A DNA stretch of 35,220 nucleotides, from the NCBI GenBank assembly GCA_009838735.1, contig VXQZ01000005.1:1-35220 (forward strand), read 5' to 3'. The notes under the pieces were generated by a model. That model had not been told where the DNA came from and did no database searches. It was given only the letters and a program-made list of their open reading frames with translations. The DNA comes from Chloroflexota bacterium (lineage in GTDB: Bacteria; Chloroflexota; Dehalococcoidia; Bin125). Each line of letters starts with the position of its first letter. Within the stretch, counting starts at the first letter, position 1. The translations under genes were made by a program, and so were the position numbers. Below, piece after piece: positions 1 to 9,069 of the stretch.

Positions 1-2
1 TG

Positions 3-116
3 TGTTTTAGAGACATTCGCCCCAACGCCCGCTGCCTCCCCGTCGACGCCCGCTCCCCCGACAACCTCCCCGACACCCTCAACACCATCCGCAACTTCAT
101 GCGCGAAGCCAGCTAA
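3..116 (+). CDS. C-terminal end of an unidentified protein (partial)
   Basis: An open frame enters from the left edge and stops at TAA (114-116), giving 37 visible residues that end in NTIRNFMREAS. Codon use is C-rich at third positions, like the AIM24 and TSUP genes that follow on the same strand, so it is probably real coding sequence. No motif or family is recognisable in so short a tail, and I assign no function. Confidence 0.5.
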   Translation, partial: CFRDIRPNARCLPVDARSPDNLPDTLNTIRNFMREAS

Positions 117-150
117 CCCGCAATGCAGACGCCGACCCGTCCCATGCTCC

Positions 151-192
151 CCCCTCCCCCTTGCAGGGGGAGCTGCCGAAGGCTGAGGGGGT
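151..192. repeat. Intergenic palindromic repeat, first of two
   Basis: Inside the gene-free stretch 117-399 there is a perfect 7-bp hairpin at 154-172 (CTCCCCC, loop TTGCA, GGGGGAG), followed by a conserved-looking tail AGCTGCCGAAGGCTGAGGGG. This CCCCTCCCCCTTGCAGGGGGAG type of element is recalled as a dispersed intergenic repeat in many GC-rich bacteria. No second copy of exactly this element is present in the window. Confidence 0.5.
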
Positions 193-243
193 CCCTCCGC
201 TTCATCCACACCCCCCTGTCCCGTCATTCCCCATCGCCCTCCT

Positions 244-282
244 ACTCCCTCTCCCTCTGGGAGAGGGCTGGGGTGAGGGCCG
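244..282. repeat. Intergenic palindromic repeat, second of two
   Basis: A perfect 9-bp stem, CCCTCTCCC (247-255), loop TCT, GGGAGAGGG (259-267), is followed by CTGGGGTGAGGGCCGG. In translation this type of element gives the familiar spurious peptide LPLGEGWGEG, which marks a widespread dispersed repeat and not a gene. Apart from the two repeats, 117-399 holds no convincing ORF. The last ~30 bases before 400 are the A-rich leader of the AIM24 gene, with AAGGAAACC (388-396) as a possible ribosome-binding region. Confidence 0.55.
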
Positions 283-399
283 GACAACCAATGCACCCCC
301 TTTCAGTACCCATCCCACAAACCGCACCCACCCATCCCCACAGCCGGCGCTTGACCATAAAGTGAAACCAACCACCCCAGAACCAAGGAAACCTCTCTG

Positions 400-1068
400 A
401 TGCAATACGAAATCCTCCACCGACCCTCCTACGCCCTCGGACGCATCGAACTCGCCTCCGGCGAGCAACTCCAGGCCGAGGCCGGCGCCATGGTCTCAAT
501 GTCCGCCTCCATCTCCATCGAAACTGGCGTCAAGGGCGGACTGCTCGGTGGCCTCAAGCGCTCCGTCCTCGGCGGCGAGAGCTTCTTCATCAACACCTTC
601 ACCGCCGAACAGTCCGGCGAGGTCACCATCGCCCCCGGACTCCCCGGCGACATCCAGGTCATCGAAATGAGCGGGTCGCCCGTACTCGTCCAGTCCGGCT
701 CCTTCCTCGCCGCCACCACCGACATCGAGGTCGACACCTCCTGGGCCGGGAAGAGTGGCTTCTTCTCCGGTGAAGGATTAATCCTCCTCCGCTGCACCGG
801 CCACGGACTGCTCTTCCTCTCCAGCTACGGAGCCATCCACCTAAAGGAACTCAACGTCGGCGAGCAATACACCGTCGACACCGGACACATGGTCGCCTTC
901 GACGAATCGGTCCGCTACAGCGTCGGCCGGTCCGGCGGCTGGAAGACCACCCTGCTCTCCGGAGAAGGCCTCGTCTGCAAGCTCGAGGGCCCCGGCCGCT
1001 TCTACATGCAAACCCGAAGCCAGGACGCCTTCCTCAGCTGGCTCCTCCCCAAGATCCCTAAGCAGTAA
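400..1068 (+). CDS. AIM24 / TIGR00266 family protein
   Basis: This 222-residue protein matches the AIM24 family in length and pattern. It has an N-terminal start like MQYEILHRPSYAL, an early EAGAMVSMS segment, a glycine-rich GGLLGGLKR loop near residues 46-54, the GGESFFINTF segment near 58-67, and a repeating beta pattern to the end. The family forms a beta-helix/jelly-roll-like fold. It is named after a yeast mitochondrial protein, and its bacterial role is unknown. There are no signal peptide or membrane segments, so it is probably cytoplasmic. A TSUP permease follows 31 bases downstream on the same strand and may be cotranscribed. Family assignment is firm; function is not known. Confidence 0.85.
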   Translation: MQYEILHRPSYALGRIELASGEQLQAEAGAMVSMSASISIETGVKGGLLGGLKRSVLGGESFFINTFTAEQSGEVTIAPGLPGDIQVIEMSGSPVLVQSGSFLAATTDIEVDTSWAGKSGFFSGEGLILLRCTGHGLLFLSSYGAIHLKELNVGEQYTVDTGHMVAFDESVRYSVGRSGGWKTTLLSGEGLVCKLEGPGRFYMQTRSQDAFLSWLLPKIPKQ

Positions 1069-1099
1069 GGAGTTCAATCCTCGGTCCTAGCCTGCGGGC

Positions 1100-1912
1100 A
1101 TGGATTGGCTCGAGTTCGTCGCCCTGATCGGAGTAGGCATCGCGGTCGGCGTCTACGCCACCGCCGTCGGAGCCGGAGGAGGCTTCCTCTTCGCCCCCGT
1201 CCTCCTCACCCGACACGCCGAGGCCAGCCCGGCCGAAGTCGCGCTCGCCTCCATGTGCCTGGTCCTCGCCTCCTCCGGCCTCGCAACCGCCAGGCTGGCC
1301 CGAGAGAAGCGAGTCGACTACCGCGCAGTCGGCATGGCCGCCGCCATCGCCGTCCCCGCCGGCCTGATCGGAGCCACCGGCACGGCCCAGTTGCCCAGAG
1401 AGATCTTCGCCGCCGGCTTCGCCACTCTGCTCGCCCTGCTCGGCGCCTACCTGATCTGGCGCCCCACCGGCGACGCCGGCACCCTCGGCCGTCGAGGTTG
1501 GCGCAGAATGATCCGCGACCGCCGAGGCGAGCTCTACCTCTACTGGATCCCCGTCCGCCGCTCCCTCGCCGTGATCGGCGTAACATCGATCTTGACGTCC
1601 CTCGCCGGCATCGGCGGAGGACTCTTCTTCGCCACCATCACGATCCGCGTGATGCGCATGCCGGCCTGGTTGGGCGTCCCCGCCTCCCACGCGATCGTCA
1701 GCAGCATCGCGCTGGTCGTCGTGATCTATCACACCGCGACCCAGCACTTCGGCGACCCGCTGACCGATGTGCCGCCGCTGCTGATCGGGGCAATGATCGC
1801 CAACCCCATCGGCCTCGTGGTCGCCACGCGGATGAGAGAGTCGCTCCTCTCGCGCCTCCTCGCGATCGGGATGCTGGTCGTCGCAGTCAGGGTCGCGTTT
1901 GAAGCCGTCTAG
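1100..1912 (+). CDS. TSUP (TauE/SafE) family membrane permease
   Basis: A 270-residue hydrophobic protein with about eight predicted membrane segments. Two internally related glycine-rich stretches mark the family's tandem repeat: AVGAGGGFLFAPVLL near residues 22-36 and SLAGIGGGLFFATI near 163-176. TSUP proteins export or import sulfite, sulfoacetate, organosulfonates or other small anions across the cytoplasmic membrane; the substrate cannot be told from sequence. The start at ATG 1100 directly precedes the first membrane segment. Its TAG stop (1910-1912) overlaps the stop of the convergent priA gene, leaving no room for a terminator between them. An alternative arginine-rich frame over the same bases is a shadow. 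Confidence 0.85.
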   Translation: MDWLEFVALIGVGIAVGVYATAVGAGGGFLFAPVLLTRHAEASPAEVALASMCLVLASSGLATARLAREKRVDYRAVGMAAAIAVPAGLIGATGTAQLPREIFAAGFATLLALLGAYLIWRPTGDAGTLGRRGWRRMIRDRRGELYLYWIPVRRSLAVIGVTSILTSLAGIGGGLFFATITIRVMRMPAWLGVPASHAIVSSIALVVVIYHTATQHFGDPLTDVPPLLIGAMIANPIGLVVATRMRESLLSRLLAIGMLVVAVRVAFEAV

Positions 1913-4353
1913 CCAACCGGATCGACATCGATCGACCAGCCCCGTCCCAACTCAAGCTGCGACAGCAACGCTGCCGGATCGTCGCCCTTGAGCAGCAACT
2001 GCCGACGCCACTGCCCGCGCCGCCTGGCCGGATACGCGGGCGCCGGACCAATCACATCGGCCACCTGCCCGACCGTCCGGCTCCGCAGCTGCCGCAACTC
2101 GCGCAACACTCGATCCGCTTCAGCATCCGCCTCACCGATCGTCGAGCGCGCAACAGTCAATCGAGCCAACCGTCCGAACGGCGGATAGTCGAGCTCCGAC
2201 CGCAGCCGCATCTCGGGGCCATAGAACGCGTCATAGTCATGCGCCGCCGCCGCCGTGATGGCGTAGTGGTCGGGAGCGTACGTCTGAACGATCACTCGAC
2301 CGCCAAGCGCGCCGCGCCCGGCACGTCCGGCGACCTGCGAAATCAGCTGGAACGTCCGCTCAGCAGCGCGGAAGTCAGACTCGCGCAGCGACAGGTCGGC
2401 GTTGACCACACCGGCCACCGTCACGCGCGGAAGGTCCAGCCCCTTGGCAATCATCTGCGTGCCGATCAGGACTCGAGAGCGCCCGCCGGCAAAGTCGCGC
2501 AACAGCGCCTCATGCGACCCGCTTGCCACGGTCGTGTCGCGATCCCAGCGCGTAATCGGTACGCCGCCCCACCGGCGCCTGACCTCGGCCTCCAGCTGGG
2601 CGGTGCCGAAACTCATGGCGCCCAGTCGCTCGTCGGAACATGCCGGGCACAACCGCGGAATCGCCTGTCGCTCGCCGCACTCGTGACATTGCAGGTACGG
2701 TCCGGGCCGGTGCAGCGTCATCGCAATCGAGCAGCGCCCGCACTCCACCGCCTCACCGCAGGCCCGGCAGACCAGCGCCGACATCCCGCGCCGATTCAGA
2801 AACAGCAGCACCTGCTCCTCGCGCTGCAGGGCATCGGAGATCGCCGCGTCCAGCTCTCGGCTGAACACCGACCGCACGCCGGCTGCCAGCTCCTCGCGCA
2901 TATCGATCACGTCAACGACCGGTTGCGGGATCGCTACCGGAGCACCGGCCCCCGACTGCAACCGATCGGTCAACCTGAGCAGTCGGCTCTGTCCGCCGCG
3001 AGCATGCGCCATCGAGACGACATCCGGCGTCGCCGAGCCGAGCACCGTCGTCACGCCCCACGCACGAGCCATCTCCCGGGCAACGTCGGTGGCCCGGTAG
3101 CGCGGCTGTGGATCCTGCTGCTTGTACGTCCACTCGTGCTCTTCATCGATGATCACCAGAGCCAGGTCGCGGACCGGGCCGAACAGGGCCGAACGCGCCC
3201 CGATCACGATGCGCTTCTCGCCCGAGTAGACCTGCCGCCACTGCTCCCGCGACTCACGACGCGACAAGCGAGAATGACGCACCGCCACCTGTCCCGGGAA
3301 TCGTGCCGCGAACCGCGCGACCGTCTGCGGGGCCAACGAGATCTCGGGCACCAGGACGATCACTCCACCGCCGGAGTCCAACGCTCGGCGCGTCGCCTCG
3401 AGGTAGACCTCGGTCTTCCCGCTGCCGGTCACGCCGTGCAACAAGAACGTCTCGCCGCCGACTGCGTCGAGTCCGGAAACGATCGCGCCAACAGCCTCGG
3501 TCTGGGCGGCGCTCAACGGAGGCGGGGCCGCGGGGTCACTCCGCTCAGTCGGTTCGGACGCCACCAGCCGCCGCAGGTAGCCCTGGGTCTCCAGCGCGTC
3601 GACATCCTGCTTGCGCGCGCCGCTGGAGCGCCTGGCCGCCGCTTCCTCCATGCCGCCTGCTGCCAGCAAACGCAGCAAGGTGAGTTGACGGCGCTCGGTC
3701 GACGTCCGTCTGAGCGAGTCGGCTGCAGCCCGCGCCTGGCCGGGATCAATCGCGAGGCTGATGACGTCTGCCTCGCGCGACGCCATGCTCGTCGAGGCGA
3801 GCCATCGGTCCAACGCCCGCTGACCGCCGACGACCTGAGCCGCTTCTACCGACTCGAGTGGCCTCTCGATCAGCCGCAGCAGCAGGTTGGCCGGGCGCGA
3901 GACTTTGCTCATCGGCCAGTGGGCAGTGACTTCCCGAAGCTGTTGATCGTTTATGTCAAGTATCAGCCGCTTCGGGAGCCTCGGCCTGGTCGGAGCAATC
4001 GAACGGAAGCCGTCCCCAGTTCGGCGTGGCCTCGACGGCGTACCCGGCGGCAGGAAGAGCGAGACGCAAGCCGAGATCGGCGCAACGTATCGCGACGCGA
4101 TCCAGTCGGCGAGTTCCAGTTGACCTTGCGACAACAGCGGAAGTGGATCGAGCACGCGGGCAACCTCGCGCGGGTCGTCGACTGCCGAATCGGTCGACAC
4201 CTCCAGCACAATCCCGATAACCCACTGCGTCCGCCAGGGGACGACGACCGACATCCCGCGTCGCAGCGCCATGCCAATCGGCACAGCGTACGTAAACGAT
4301 CCCCGTTGCGGGCTGCCGTTGAGGACCGCGACCTGCGCGTATCGATCGGTCAT
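1909..4353 (-). CDS. priA: PriA, primosomal protein N' (replication restart helicase)
   Basis: The 814-residue product is a 3'-to-5' superfamily 2 DNA helicase that reloads the replisome at stalled forks. The N-terminal DNA-binding domain contains FTYAVP near residue 20. Walker A GVTGSGKT lies near 307-314 and the DEEH Walker B box near 403-406. A zinc-binding insertion with CxxC pairs (CRACG, CGRC, CHECG, CPAC) lies at about 525-570, and the C-terminal helicase lobe has IGTQMIAKGLD and QVAGRAGRG. I place the start at ATG 4353, giving the normal MTDRYAQVAV N-terminus. The frame stays open upstream to 4662 but would then overlap the divergent CoA-transferase gene. Its stop overlaps the TSUP stop by four bases. 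Confidence 0.93.
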   Translation of the reverse strand: MTDRYAQVAVLNGSPQRGSFTYAVPIGMALRRGMSVVVPWRTQWVIGIVLEVSTDSAVDDPREVARVLDPLPLLSQGQLELADWIASRYVAPISACVSLFLPPGTPSRPRRTGDGFRSIAPTRPRLPKRLILDINDQQLREVTAHWPMSKVSRPANLLLRLIERPLESVEAAQVVGGQRALDRWLASTSMASREADVISLAIDPGQARAAADSLRRTSTERRQLTLLRLLAAGGMEEAAARRSSGARKQDVDALETQGYLRRLVASEPTERSDPAAPPPLSAAQTEAVGAIVSGLDAVGGETFLLHGVTGSGKTEVYLEATRRALDSGGGVIVLVPEISLAPQTVARFAARFPGQVAVRHSRLSRRESREQWRQVYSGEKRIVIGARSALFGPVRDLALVIIDEEHEWTYKQQDPQPRYRATDVAREMARAWGVTTVLGSATPDVVSMAHARGGQSRLLRLTDRLQSGAGAPVAIPQPVVDVIDMREELAAGVRSVFSRELDAAISDALQREEQVLLFLNRRGMSALVCRACGEAVECGRCSIAMTLHRPGPYLQCHECGERQAIPRLCPACSDERLGAMSFGTAQLEAEVRRRWGGVPITRWDRDTTVASGSHEALLRDFAGGRSRVLIGTQMIAKGLDLPRVTVAGVVNADLSLRESDFRAAERTFQLISQVAGRAGRGALGGRVIVQTYAPDHYAITAAAAHDYDAFYGPEMRLRSELDYPPFGRLARLTVARSTIGEADAEADRVLRELRQLRSRTVGQVADVIGPAPAYPARRRGQWRRQLLLKGDDPAALLSQLELGRGWSIDVDPVG

Positions 4354-4422
4354 CACAACTGGATCCAGGTGGTAGCGTCCAATCGAAGCATGACACTTGA
4401 GGAGTGAGAGAGGGACCGCCCG

Positions 4423-5712
4423 ATGCCCACAGATGCACCCGATCGAGGCAGCGAGCAGCCGTTCGATGGTATTCGGGTGGTGGAGTTCGGACAGTTCGTC
4501 GCGGTCCCGTTTGCCGCGCAACTCTTGTCCGAGGGTGGGGCAGAGGTGCTCAAGGTTGAAGCGTTGGAGGGCGATCCAACCCGTCGTCTGGCCCAGTTGG
4601 CGCCAATGGAATCCCGCATATATCTCTCTCGCAACCGGGGCAAGCGGTCGTTGCCGCTGCATCTACGCCACGAGCAGGCGCCGCTGATCATCGACGCGCT
4701 GCTCAGCCGCGCCGACGTCGCGCTGATGAACTTCCGCCCCGGACTGGCCGAGCGACTCGGGCTCGACGCGGACACCTTGCGAGCGAAGTATCCACGATTG
4801 ATCGTCGCTTCGGTGACCCCGTTTGGCCGCTACGGCCCTGATGCCGGCCTGGCCGGAATGGACATCGTTGTCCAGGCACGGAGCGGACTCATGGTTGCGA
4901 ACGGTCGACAGGGTGACGGCCGTCCGTTGAGCGGCGATCCGGTCAGCGCCGACTACATGGCCGCGATGTCGCTGGCCTTTGGGATTGCTTCCGCACTCTT
5001 CCGCCGCGCCAACACCGGACGGGGCGCAGAGGTACACGCATCTCTGATGCAGGCGGCGATGACGCTGAACAACAATCAGATGCTGCGGGTGGAGTCGGCC
5101 GACGGCCCGATCCACGACGAATCGCGTCAGGAACTGGCCGACATGCGCTCGCGCGGCGCCACGTACTCCGAGCAGCGCATGGCGCAGCCATCGGCGCGCG
5201 CGCGGATCATGGCCGACATCTACTTCCGCACCTACACGACCTCGGACGGCTGGCTCGCCGTGGCCTGCGGCAGCACGCGCTTGCGGGCCGCCTTCAGCCT
5301 GGCGATTGGGCTCGAGGACGAGTACACGGGCGACGATCCGAATCACCACGCGGAACATTACGAGCGCCTGCGCGAGGCGGCGGAAGCGATCATGCAAACA
5401 CGACCGACTCGCGAGTGGGAGACGCTGCTCGCTGAGGCCGGCGTCCCGGCTTCGAGGGTTCTAATGCCGTTTGAGATCCTTGACGATCCGCAGGCCGCCG
5501 CCAACGAGATGCTGTACGACCTCGAACATCCGCAGATTGGGCCGGTGCGAATCCTCGCGCCGCCGGTCGCGTTGGACCAAGATGGCTTCCGGAAGCCGCC
5601 GGCGACGAAGCCGTTTGCCAGCGAGACACGCGAGATCCTGAGCGAACTGGGCTTCGATGACTCACAGATCGACGGGTTCGTCGACGCGGGTGTGACCCGC
5701 GACTCGATCTAG
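4423..5712 (+). CDS. CaiB/BaiF family (class III) CoA-transferase
   Basis: A 429-residue protein of the family III CoA-transferases, which move CoA between acyl groups (formyl, carnitine, succinyl and others). The N-terminal signature is FDGIRVVEFGQFVAVPFA. Next come GGAEVLKVE near 38-46, RNRGKRSL near 70-77 and RPGLAERLGL near 105-114. In SADYMAAMSLAFG, Asp177 aligns with the catalytic aspartate of formyl-CoA transferase. A purine-rich GAGGAGTGAGAGAGGG precedes ATG 4423 and can act as ribosome-binding site. It is divergent from priA with 69 bases between. No neighbouring pathway gene indicates the substrate, so only the reaction class is assigned. The gene ends 9 bases before the convergent lysS. 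Confidence 0.88.
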   Translation: MPTDAPDRGSEQPFDGIRVVEFGQFVAVPFAAQLLSEGGAEVLKVEALEGDPTRRLAQLAPMESRIYLSRNRGKRSLPLHLRHEQAPLIIDALLSRADVALMNFRPGLAERLGLDADTLRAKYPRLIVASVTPFGRYGPDAGLAGMDIVVQARSGLMVANGRQGDGRPLSGDPVSADYMAAMSLAFGIASALFRRANTGRGAEVHASLMQAAMTLNNNQMLRVESADGPIHDESRQELADMRSRGATYSEQRMAQPSARARIMADIYFRTYTTSDGWLAVACGSTRLRAAFSLAIGLEDEYTGDDPNHHAEHYERLREAAEAIMQTRPTREWETLLAEAGVPASRVLMPFEILDDPQAAANEMLYDLEHPQIGPVRILAPPVALDQDGFRKPPATKPFASETREILSELGFDDSQIDGFVDAGVTRDSI

Positions 5713-5721
5713 CAACGCGGT

Positions 5722-7227
5722 TCAGAGCCTGCGCATCTGCGGGAAGAGGATTACGTCGCGGATTGACTGCGAGTTGGTCATCAGCATCGCCAGCCGATCC
5801 ATGCCCATGCCCAGTCCGCCGGTCGGCGGCATCCCGTGTTCGAGGGCGACGATAAAGTCCTCGTCCAGAAGTTCCGCTTCGTCGTCGCCAGCGGCCTTGA
5901 GTCGGAGCTGCTCTTCAAAGCGCTCGCGTTGATCGACCGGGTCGTTGAGTTCCGTATAGGCGTTGCCCAGTTCCCAGCCGCCGACGAAGAGCTCAAACCG
6001 CTCGACCAGGGTGTCGTCGTACTCGGTCCGCTTGGCCAACGGGGAGATCGCCAGTGGGTAGTCGAGCAGGAAAGTCGGCTGCTGCAAGTGCGGCTCCACA
6101 CGTTCTGAGACGAGTTCGTCAAAGAGCTTGCCCCAGCCAGCATCGGGAGGAATCGCAACCCCGTTTTCCCGCAGCAGGCCCTCCATTGCCTCAATGGTGG
6201 GATATTCGCGAAAGTCCACGCCGACGTGCTGCTTGACGGCGTCGACCATTGTCACCCTTGCGAAGGGCGGAGTGAAATCGAGTTCGCCGTCTCCCCAGGG
6301 CACGCGCGTCGAACCGGTGATTTCGGTGGAGATGTACGACAGAGCGGCTTCGACCATCTCGGCGACGCCGTGGTAGTCGGTGTAGGCCTCGTAGCTCTCC
6401 ATCATCGTGAACTCGGGATTCCAGCGGTTGCCGAATCCTTCGTTGCGGAAGAGCCGGCCGATCTCATAGACCTTGTCGAAGCCGCCGACGATCAATCGCT
6501 TGAGGTGCAGTTCCAGTGCGATCCGCAGTTGGCGCGGCTCGTCGAGCGCGTTGAAGTGGGTCAGGAACGGCCGAGCCGCAGCTCCGCCGGCTTCGGTTTG
6601 CAGGACCGGCGTTTCGACCTCCAGAAATCCGCGATTGTCCATGAAGCGACGCATCGCCGAGACGATCCGCGACCGAGTCCGAAGGATTTCCTTGGCCTCC
6701 TCATTGGCGATCAGGTCCAGGTAGCGCTGTCGGTACCGAGTTTCGACATCTTGCAGGCCGTGATACTTCTCCGGCGGCGGACGCAAGGTCTTGGTCAGCA
6801 TCGCGATGCTGTCGGCCTGGACCGAGATCTCACCGCGCCGGGAGCGAATCAATGGACCGGATGCTTCGACGAAGTCTCCGAGATCGAACGCATCGATCAG
6901 TTGCCAGTCCTCGCCCAGTGCCCTCTTGCTGGCGAGGATCTGAATCTGACCGGAGTCGTCGTGGAGGTCGATGAACGCGATCCGGCCCATGTTGCGCAAC
7001 GCCGCGATTCGTCCGGCCAACACGACTGCGGGCCCTTCGCTGTCTGGCGCTTCCACTTCATGCGTGGCGAAGATGTCCAGCGCCTCGCCGATTGAGTGCG
7101 TGCGGCCGGTACGCGGTGGGTAGGGATCAATCCCGCGCCCGCGCAGTTCTTCCGCCTTGGCCTGGCGTTCGCCGATGATCTCGCGGAGGTAACGGGTGTC
7201 GGTTGCTGACTGCTGGGATTCGGTCAT
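5722..7227 (-). CDS. lysS: Lysyl-tRNA synthetase, class II
   Basis: The 501-residue enzyme charges tRNA-Lys. It has an N-terminal OB-fold anticodon-binding domain (VVLAGRIAALRNMGRIAFID, near residues 67-86) and a class II catalytic core. Motif 1 is around the ETPVLQ segment near 202-207, motif 2 is FRNEGFGNRWNPEFTMME, and motif 3 is GLGMGMDRLAML near the C-terminus. Motif 2 reads FGNRWNPEFT where most LysS have a serine/threonine-Arg-His version, a mild family variation. It lies 57 bases downstream of greA on the same strand, an arrangement common in bacteria and probably one operon. Length and motifs are complete. Confidence 0.95.
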   Translation of the reverse strand: MTESQQSATDTRYLREIIGERQAKAEELRGRGIDPYPPRTGRTHSIGEALDIFATHEVEAPDSEGPAVVLAGRIAALRNMGRIAFIDLHDDSGQIQILASKRALGEDWQLIDAFDLGDFVEASGPLIRSRRGEISVQADSIAMLTKTLRPPPEKYHGLQDVETRYRQRYLDLIANEEAKEILRTRSRIVSAMRRFMDNRGFLEVETPVLQTEAGGAAARPFLTHFNALDEPRQLRIALELHLKRLIVGGFDKVYEIGRLFRNEGFGNRWNPEFTMMESYEAYTDYHGVAEMVEAALSYISTEITGSTRVPWGDGELDFTPPFARVTMVDAVKQHVGVDFREYPTIEAMEGLLRENGVAIPPDAGWGKLFDELVSERVEPHLQQPTFLLDYPLAISPLAKRTEYDDTLVERFELFVGGWELGNAYTELNDPVDQRERFEEQLRLKAAGDDEAELLDEDFIVALEHGMPPTGGLGMGMDRLAMLMTNSQSIRDVILFPQMRRL

Positions 7228-7284
7228 GTTGAGCGCGTTCCTCAGGCTGCGGCCTCCTGCCGCAGAGCCGGAGACCGCGTTCGA

Positions 7285-7764
7285 TTAGGAGATTGCCTTG
7301 ACCTTGAACTTTCGCACACCGGTTGGCGTGGCGACTTCGACGGTGTCGCCGACTTTGGCGCCCAACAGCGCTTTGCCGACCGGTGATTCGTCGGACAGCA
7401 AACCGTTCTTGGGATCGACTTCGGCAGGTCCGACGATCCGATAGTCGACGTCGGTTCGCTTGGGCATCGGGCGGACCGTGACGGTTGAACCGAGTCGGAC
7501 CACGTCGGAACCCTGAATTTCCTGCTCGTCGATGATCTCGGCGGCAGAAATGACCGCTTCAATTTCCAGAATGCGACCCTCGATGAAGGCCTGTTCGTTC
7601 TTGGTTTCGTTGCCGTCGCCCTCGTCTCGGGCACCGGGGGAATCCTCTCGGGATTGCTGGATCAGCTCGGCGGCTTCGCGCCGGCGTTCCTTGAGCGTGA
7701 GCAGCTCGTCTCGCAATCTCTGCAAGCCGTCTGCTGTGATTGGCACTGACCGTCTGAGTACCAC
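7285..7764 (-). CDS. greA: Transcription elongation factor GreA
   Basis: The 159-residue product has the GreA layout. An N-terminal coiled coil begins PITADGLQRLRDEL and carries an acidic tip (ARDEGDGNETKNEQAF near residues 45-60) that stimulates RNA polymerase transcript cleavage. A C-terminal FKBP-like domain follows, with GSTVTV, SPVGKALLGAKVGD and a final VKAIS. Eleven bases upstream of the coiled coil is GTG 7764, used here. An internal GTG at 7746 would give the more typical short N-terminus, and neither start has a strong Shine-Dalgarno. It is divergent from the HtrA-like gene with only 45 bases between, which must hold both promoters or serve leaderless starts. Confidence 0.92.
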   Translation of the reverse strand: MVLRRSVPITADGLQRLRDELLTLKERRREAAELIQQSREDSPGARDEGDGNETKNEQAFIEGRILEIEAVISAAEIIDEQEIQGSDVVRLGSTVTVRPMPKRTDVDYRIVGPAEVDPKNGLLSDESPVGKALLGAKVGDTVEVATPTGVRKFKVKAIS

Positions 7765-7809
7765 GTGTGTCGCCTGATCGTCCGATTCTACGAATAGTCG
7801 TACAACTTT

Positions 7810-9069
7810 ATGGCACGGTACGATAGCACCAATGGTTCAAATGTCGGCTCCTCGCTGAGACTTCCCTGTAGCGTGCGTCACACTTTCACAATCGTGGTTG
7901 CTTCTGCTCTGATCGGCGCGATCTGCGGCGCCGTTGTGGCAACGATCCTTACGTCTGGAAACGAGACTTCCCGGGAGCAGTTGGACGTTGTTGTCGGTTC
8001 TGCGGTGGATGCGGCACTGGAGCAGGCCGTCGACCAGGCGGTTGATCAGGCCATGCAACAGTCGACATCCGAATTGGCAGCACAGCTAGAGGACTCGGCG
8101 AACGCTCAACGAGCACGGATCGCGGGGATCTACGAGCAGATTTCCCAATCTGTGGTGATCATCGACGCCGAAGGGCCGGAACGGACCAACGATGAGGGCG
8201 TCGTCGTGATTCCGGCTGCTCTGGCGACCGGGTTTGTGCTTGATGCGGATGGTCACATCATTACGGCAGCGCACGTGCTGGAGGGAATGAGCAGATTCAT
8301 GGTCATTCTGCCGACCGGCGAGACGCTGGTCGCTGAGCGACTTGGCGACGACATTCCATTCTCGGATGTTGCGGTGCTGCGCATCGAGTCGGATGAGCTT
8401 CAAGAGGATCTGGTCGTGCCGAGTTTCGGAAGCTCAGTGGCGCTTCGCGCAGGTGAGACGGTGGTCGCGTTTGGCAATACGATCCTGGGGAAGGAGATTG
8501 CGATCAGTGTCGGGATCGTCAGCGATCCCGACACGACGTTCTTCCGCGAACGATATGAGCAAGACAACCTCATCCAGACCGACGCCGCGCTCAATCACGG
8601 CAACTCCGGAGGCGTACTCGTCGACCTTGACGGCGACATCGTGGGTATGACGGCCGTCATTGCGCGCGAGACGCGCGACGGGGAGTTCGTTGACGGAGTG
8701 GGTTTCGCCATCCAGATTGATGCCGTGCTGGAAGTCGCCCGCGAAATCGCGGAGAACGGCTTTTATCCACGACCGACCTTTGGGGTGGTCAACGAGCGAC
8801 TATTGACGCCGACTGCCGCTGCGCAACTGGATCTGGAAGTGACTGAGGGATCCTTCTTGATTGAGATTCAGCGGCTGGGCGCATTTGCCCGCGCGGGGAT
8901 ACGTCCCGGCGACGTGTTGCGGGAGCTCAACGGGATTGCGATTAACGCCGACACTCCGTATCTGAACGCTCTGGCGACGCTGGAGCCGAACGTCCCCGTG
9001 ATTGTCCATATCCACCGTGGAGGCGAGGACTATCGCCTCAGCGTGACACCTGATTTGCGCGCGCCGTGA
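7810..9069 (+). CDS. HtrA/DegP-like membrane-anchored serine protease with PDZ domain
   Basis: A 419-residue trypsin-like protease. A short cytoplasmic head is followed by one membrane segment (about residues 26-47, TIVVASALIGAICGAVVATI), then an alanine/glutamine-rich helical spacer to about 115. The protease domain carries a full triad: His155 in ITAAHVLEG, Asp186 in SDVAVLRI and Ser266 in HGNSGGVLVD. A single C-terminal PDZ domain (about 325-415) includes AGIRPGDVLRELNG. HtrA proteases handle misfolded envelope proteins outside the membrane. The start at ATG 7810 is the first in frame; an in-frame Met is not available before the membrane segment otherwise. Its TGA overlaps the GTG start of the next gene, suggesting translational coupling. 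Confidence 0.88.
   Translation: MARYDSTNGSNVGSSLRLPCSVRHTFTIVVASALIGAICGAVVATILTSGNETSREQLDVVVGSAVDAALEQAVDQAVDQAMQQSTSELAAQLEDSANAQRARIAGIYEQISQSVVIIDAEGPERTNDEGVVVIPAALATGFVLDADGHIITAAHVLEGMSRFMVILPTGETLVAERLGDDIPFSDVAVLRIESDELQEDLVVPSFGSSVALRAGETVVAFGNTILGKEIAISVGIVSDPDTTFFRERYEQDNLIQTDAALNHGNSGGVLVDLDGDIVGMTAVIARETRDGEFVDGVGFAIQIDAVLEVAREIAENGFYPRPTFGVVNERLLTPTAAAQLDLEVTEGSFLIEIQRLGAFARAGIRPGDVLRELNGIAINADTPYLNALATLEPNVPVIVHIHRGGEDYRLSVTPDLRAP

Noticed and set aside
1105-1902. Arginine-rich plus-strand frame of 265 codons within the permease
   Set aside because: Out-of-frame shadow of the TSUP gene, typical of high-GC sequence.
2239-4407. Plus-strand open frame of 722 codons
   Set aside because: Antisense shadow of priA; arginine/proline-rich composition and no motif, while the minus strand has all PriA motifs.
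4354-4662. Upstream extension of priA
   Set aside because: Antisense to the CoA-transferase; ATG 4353 gives the normal PriA N-terminus.
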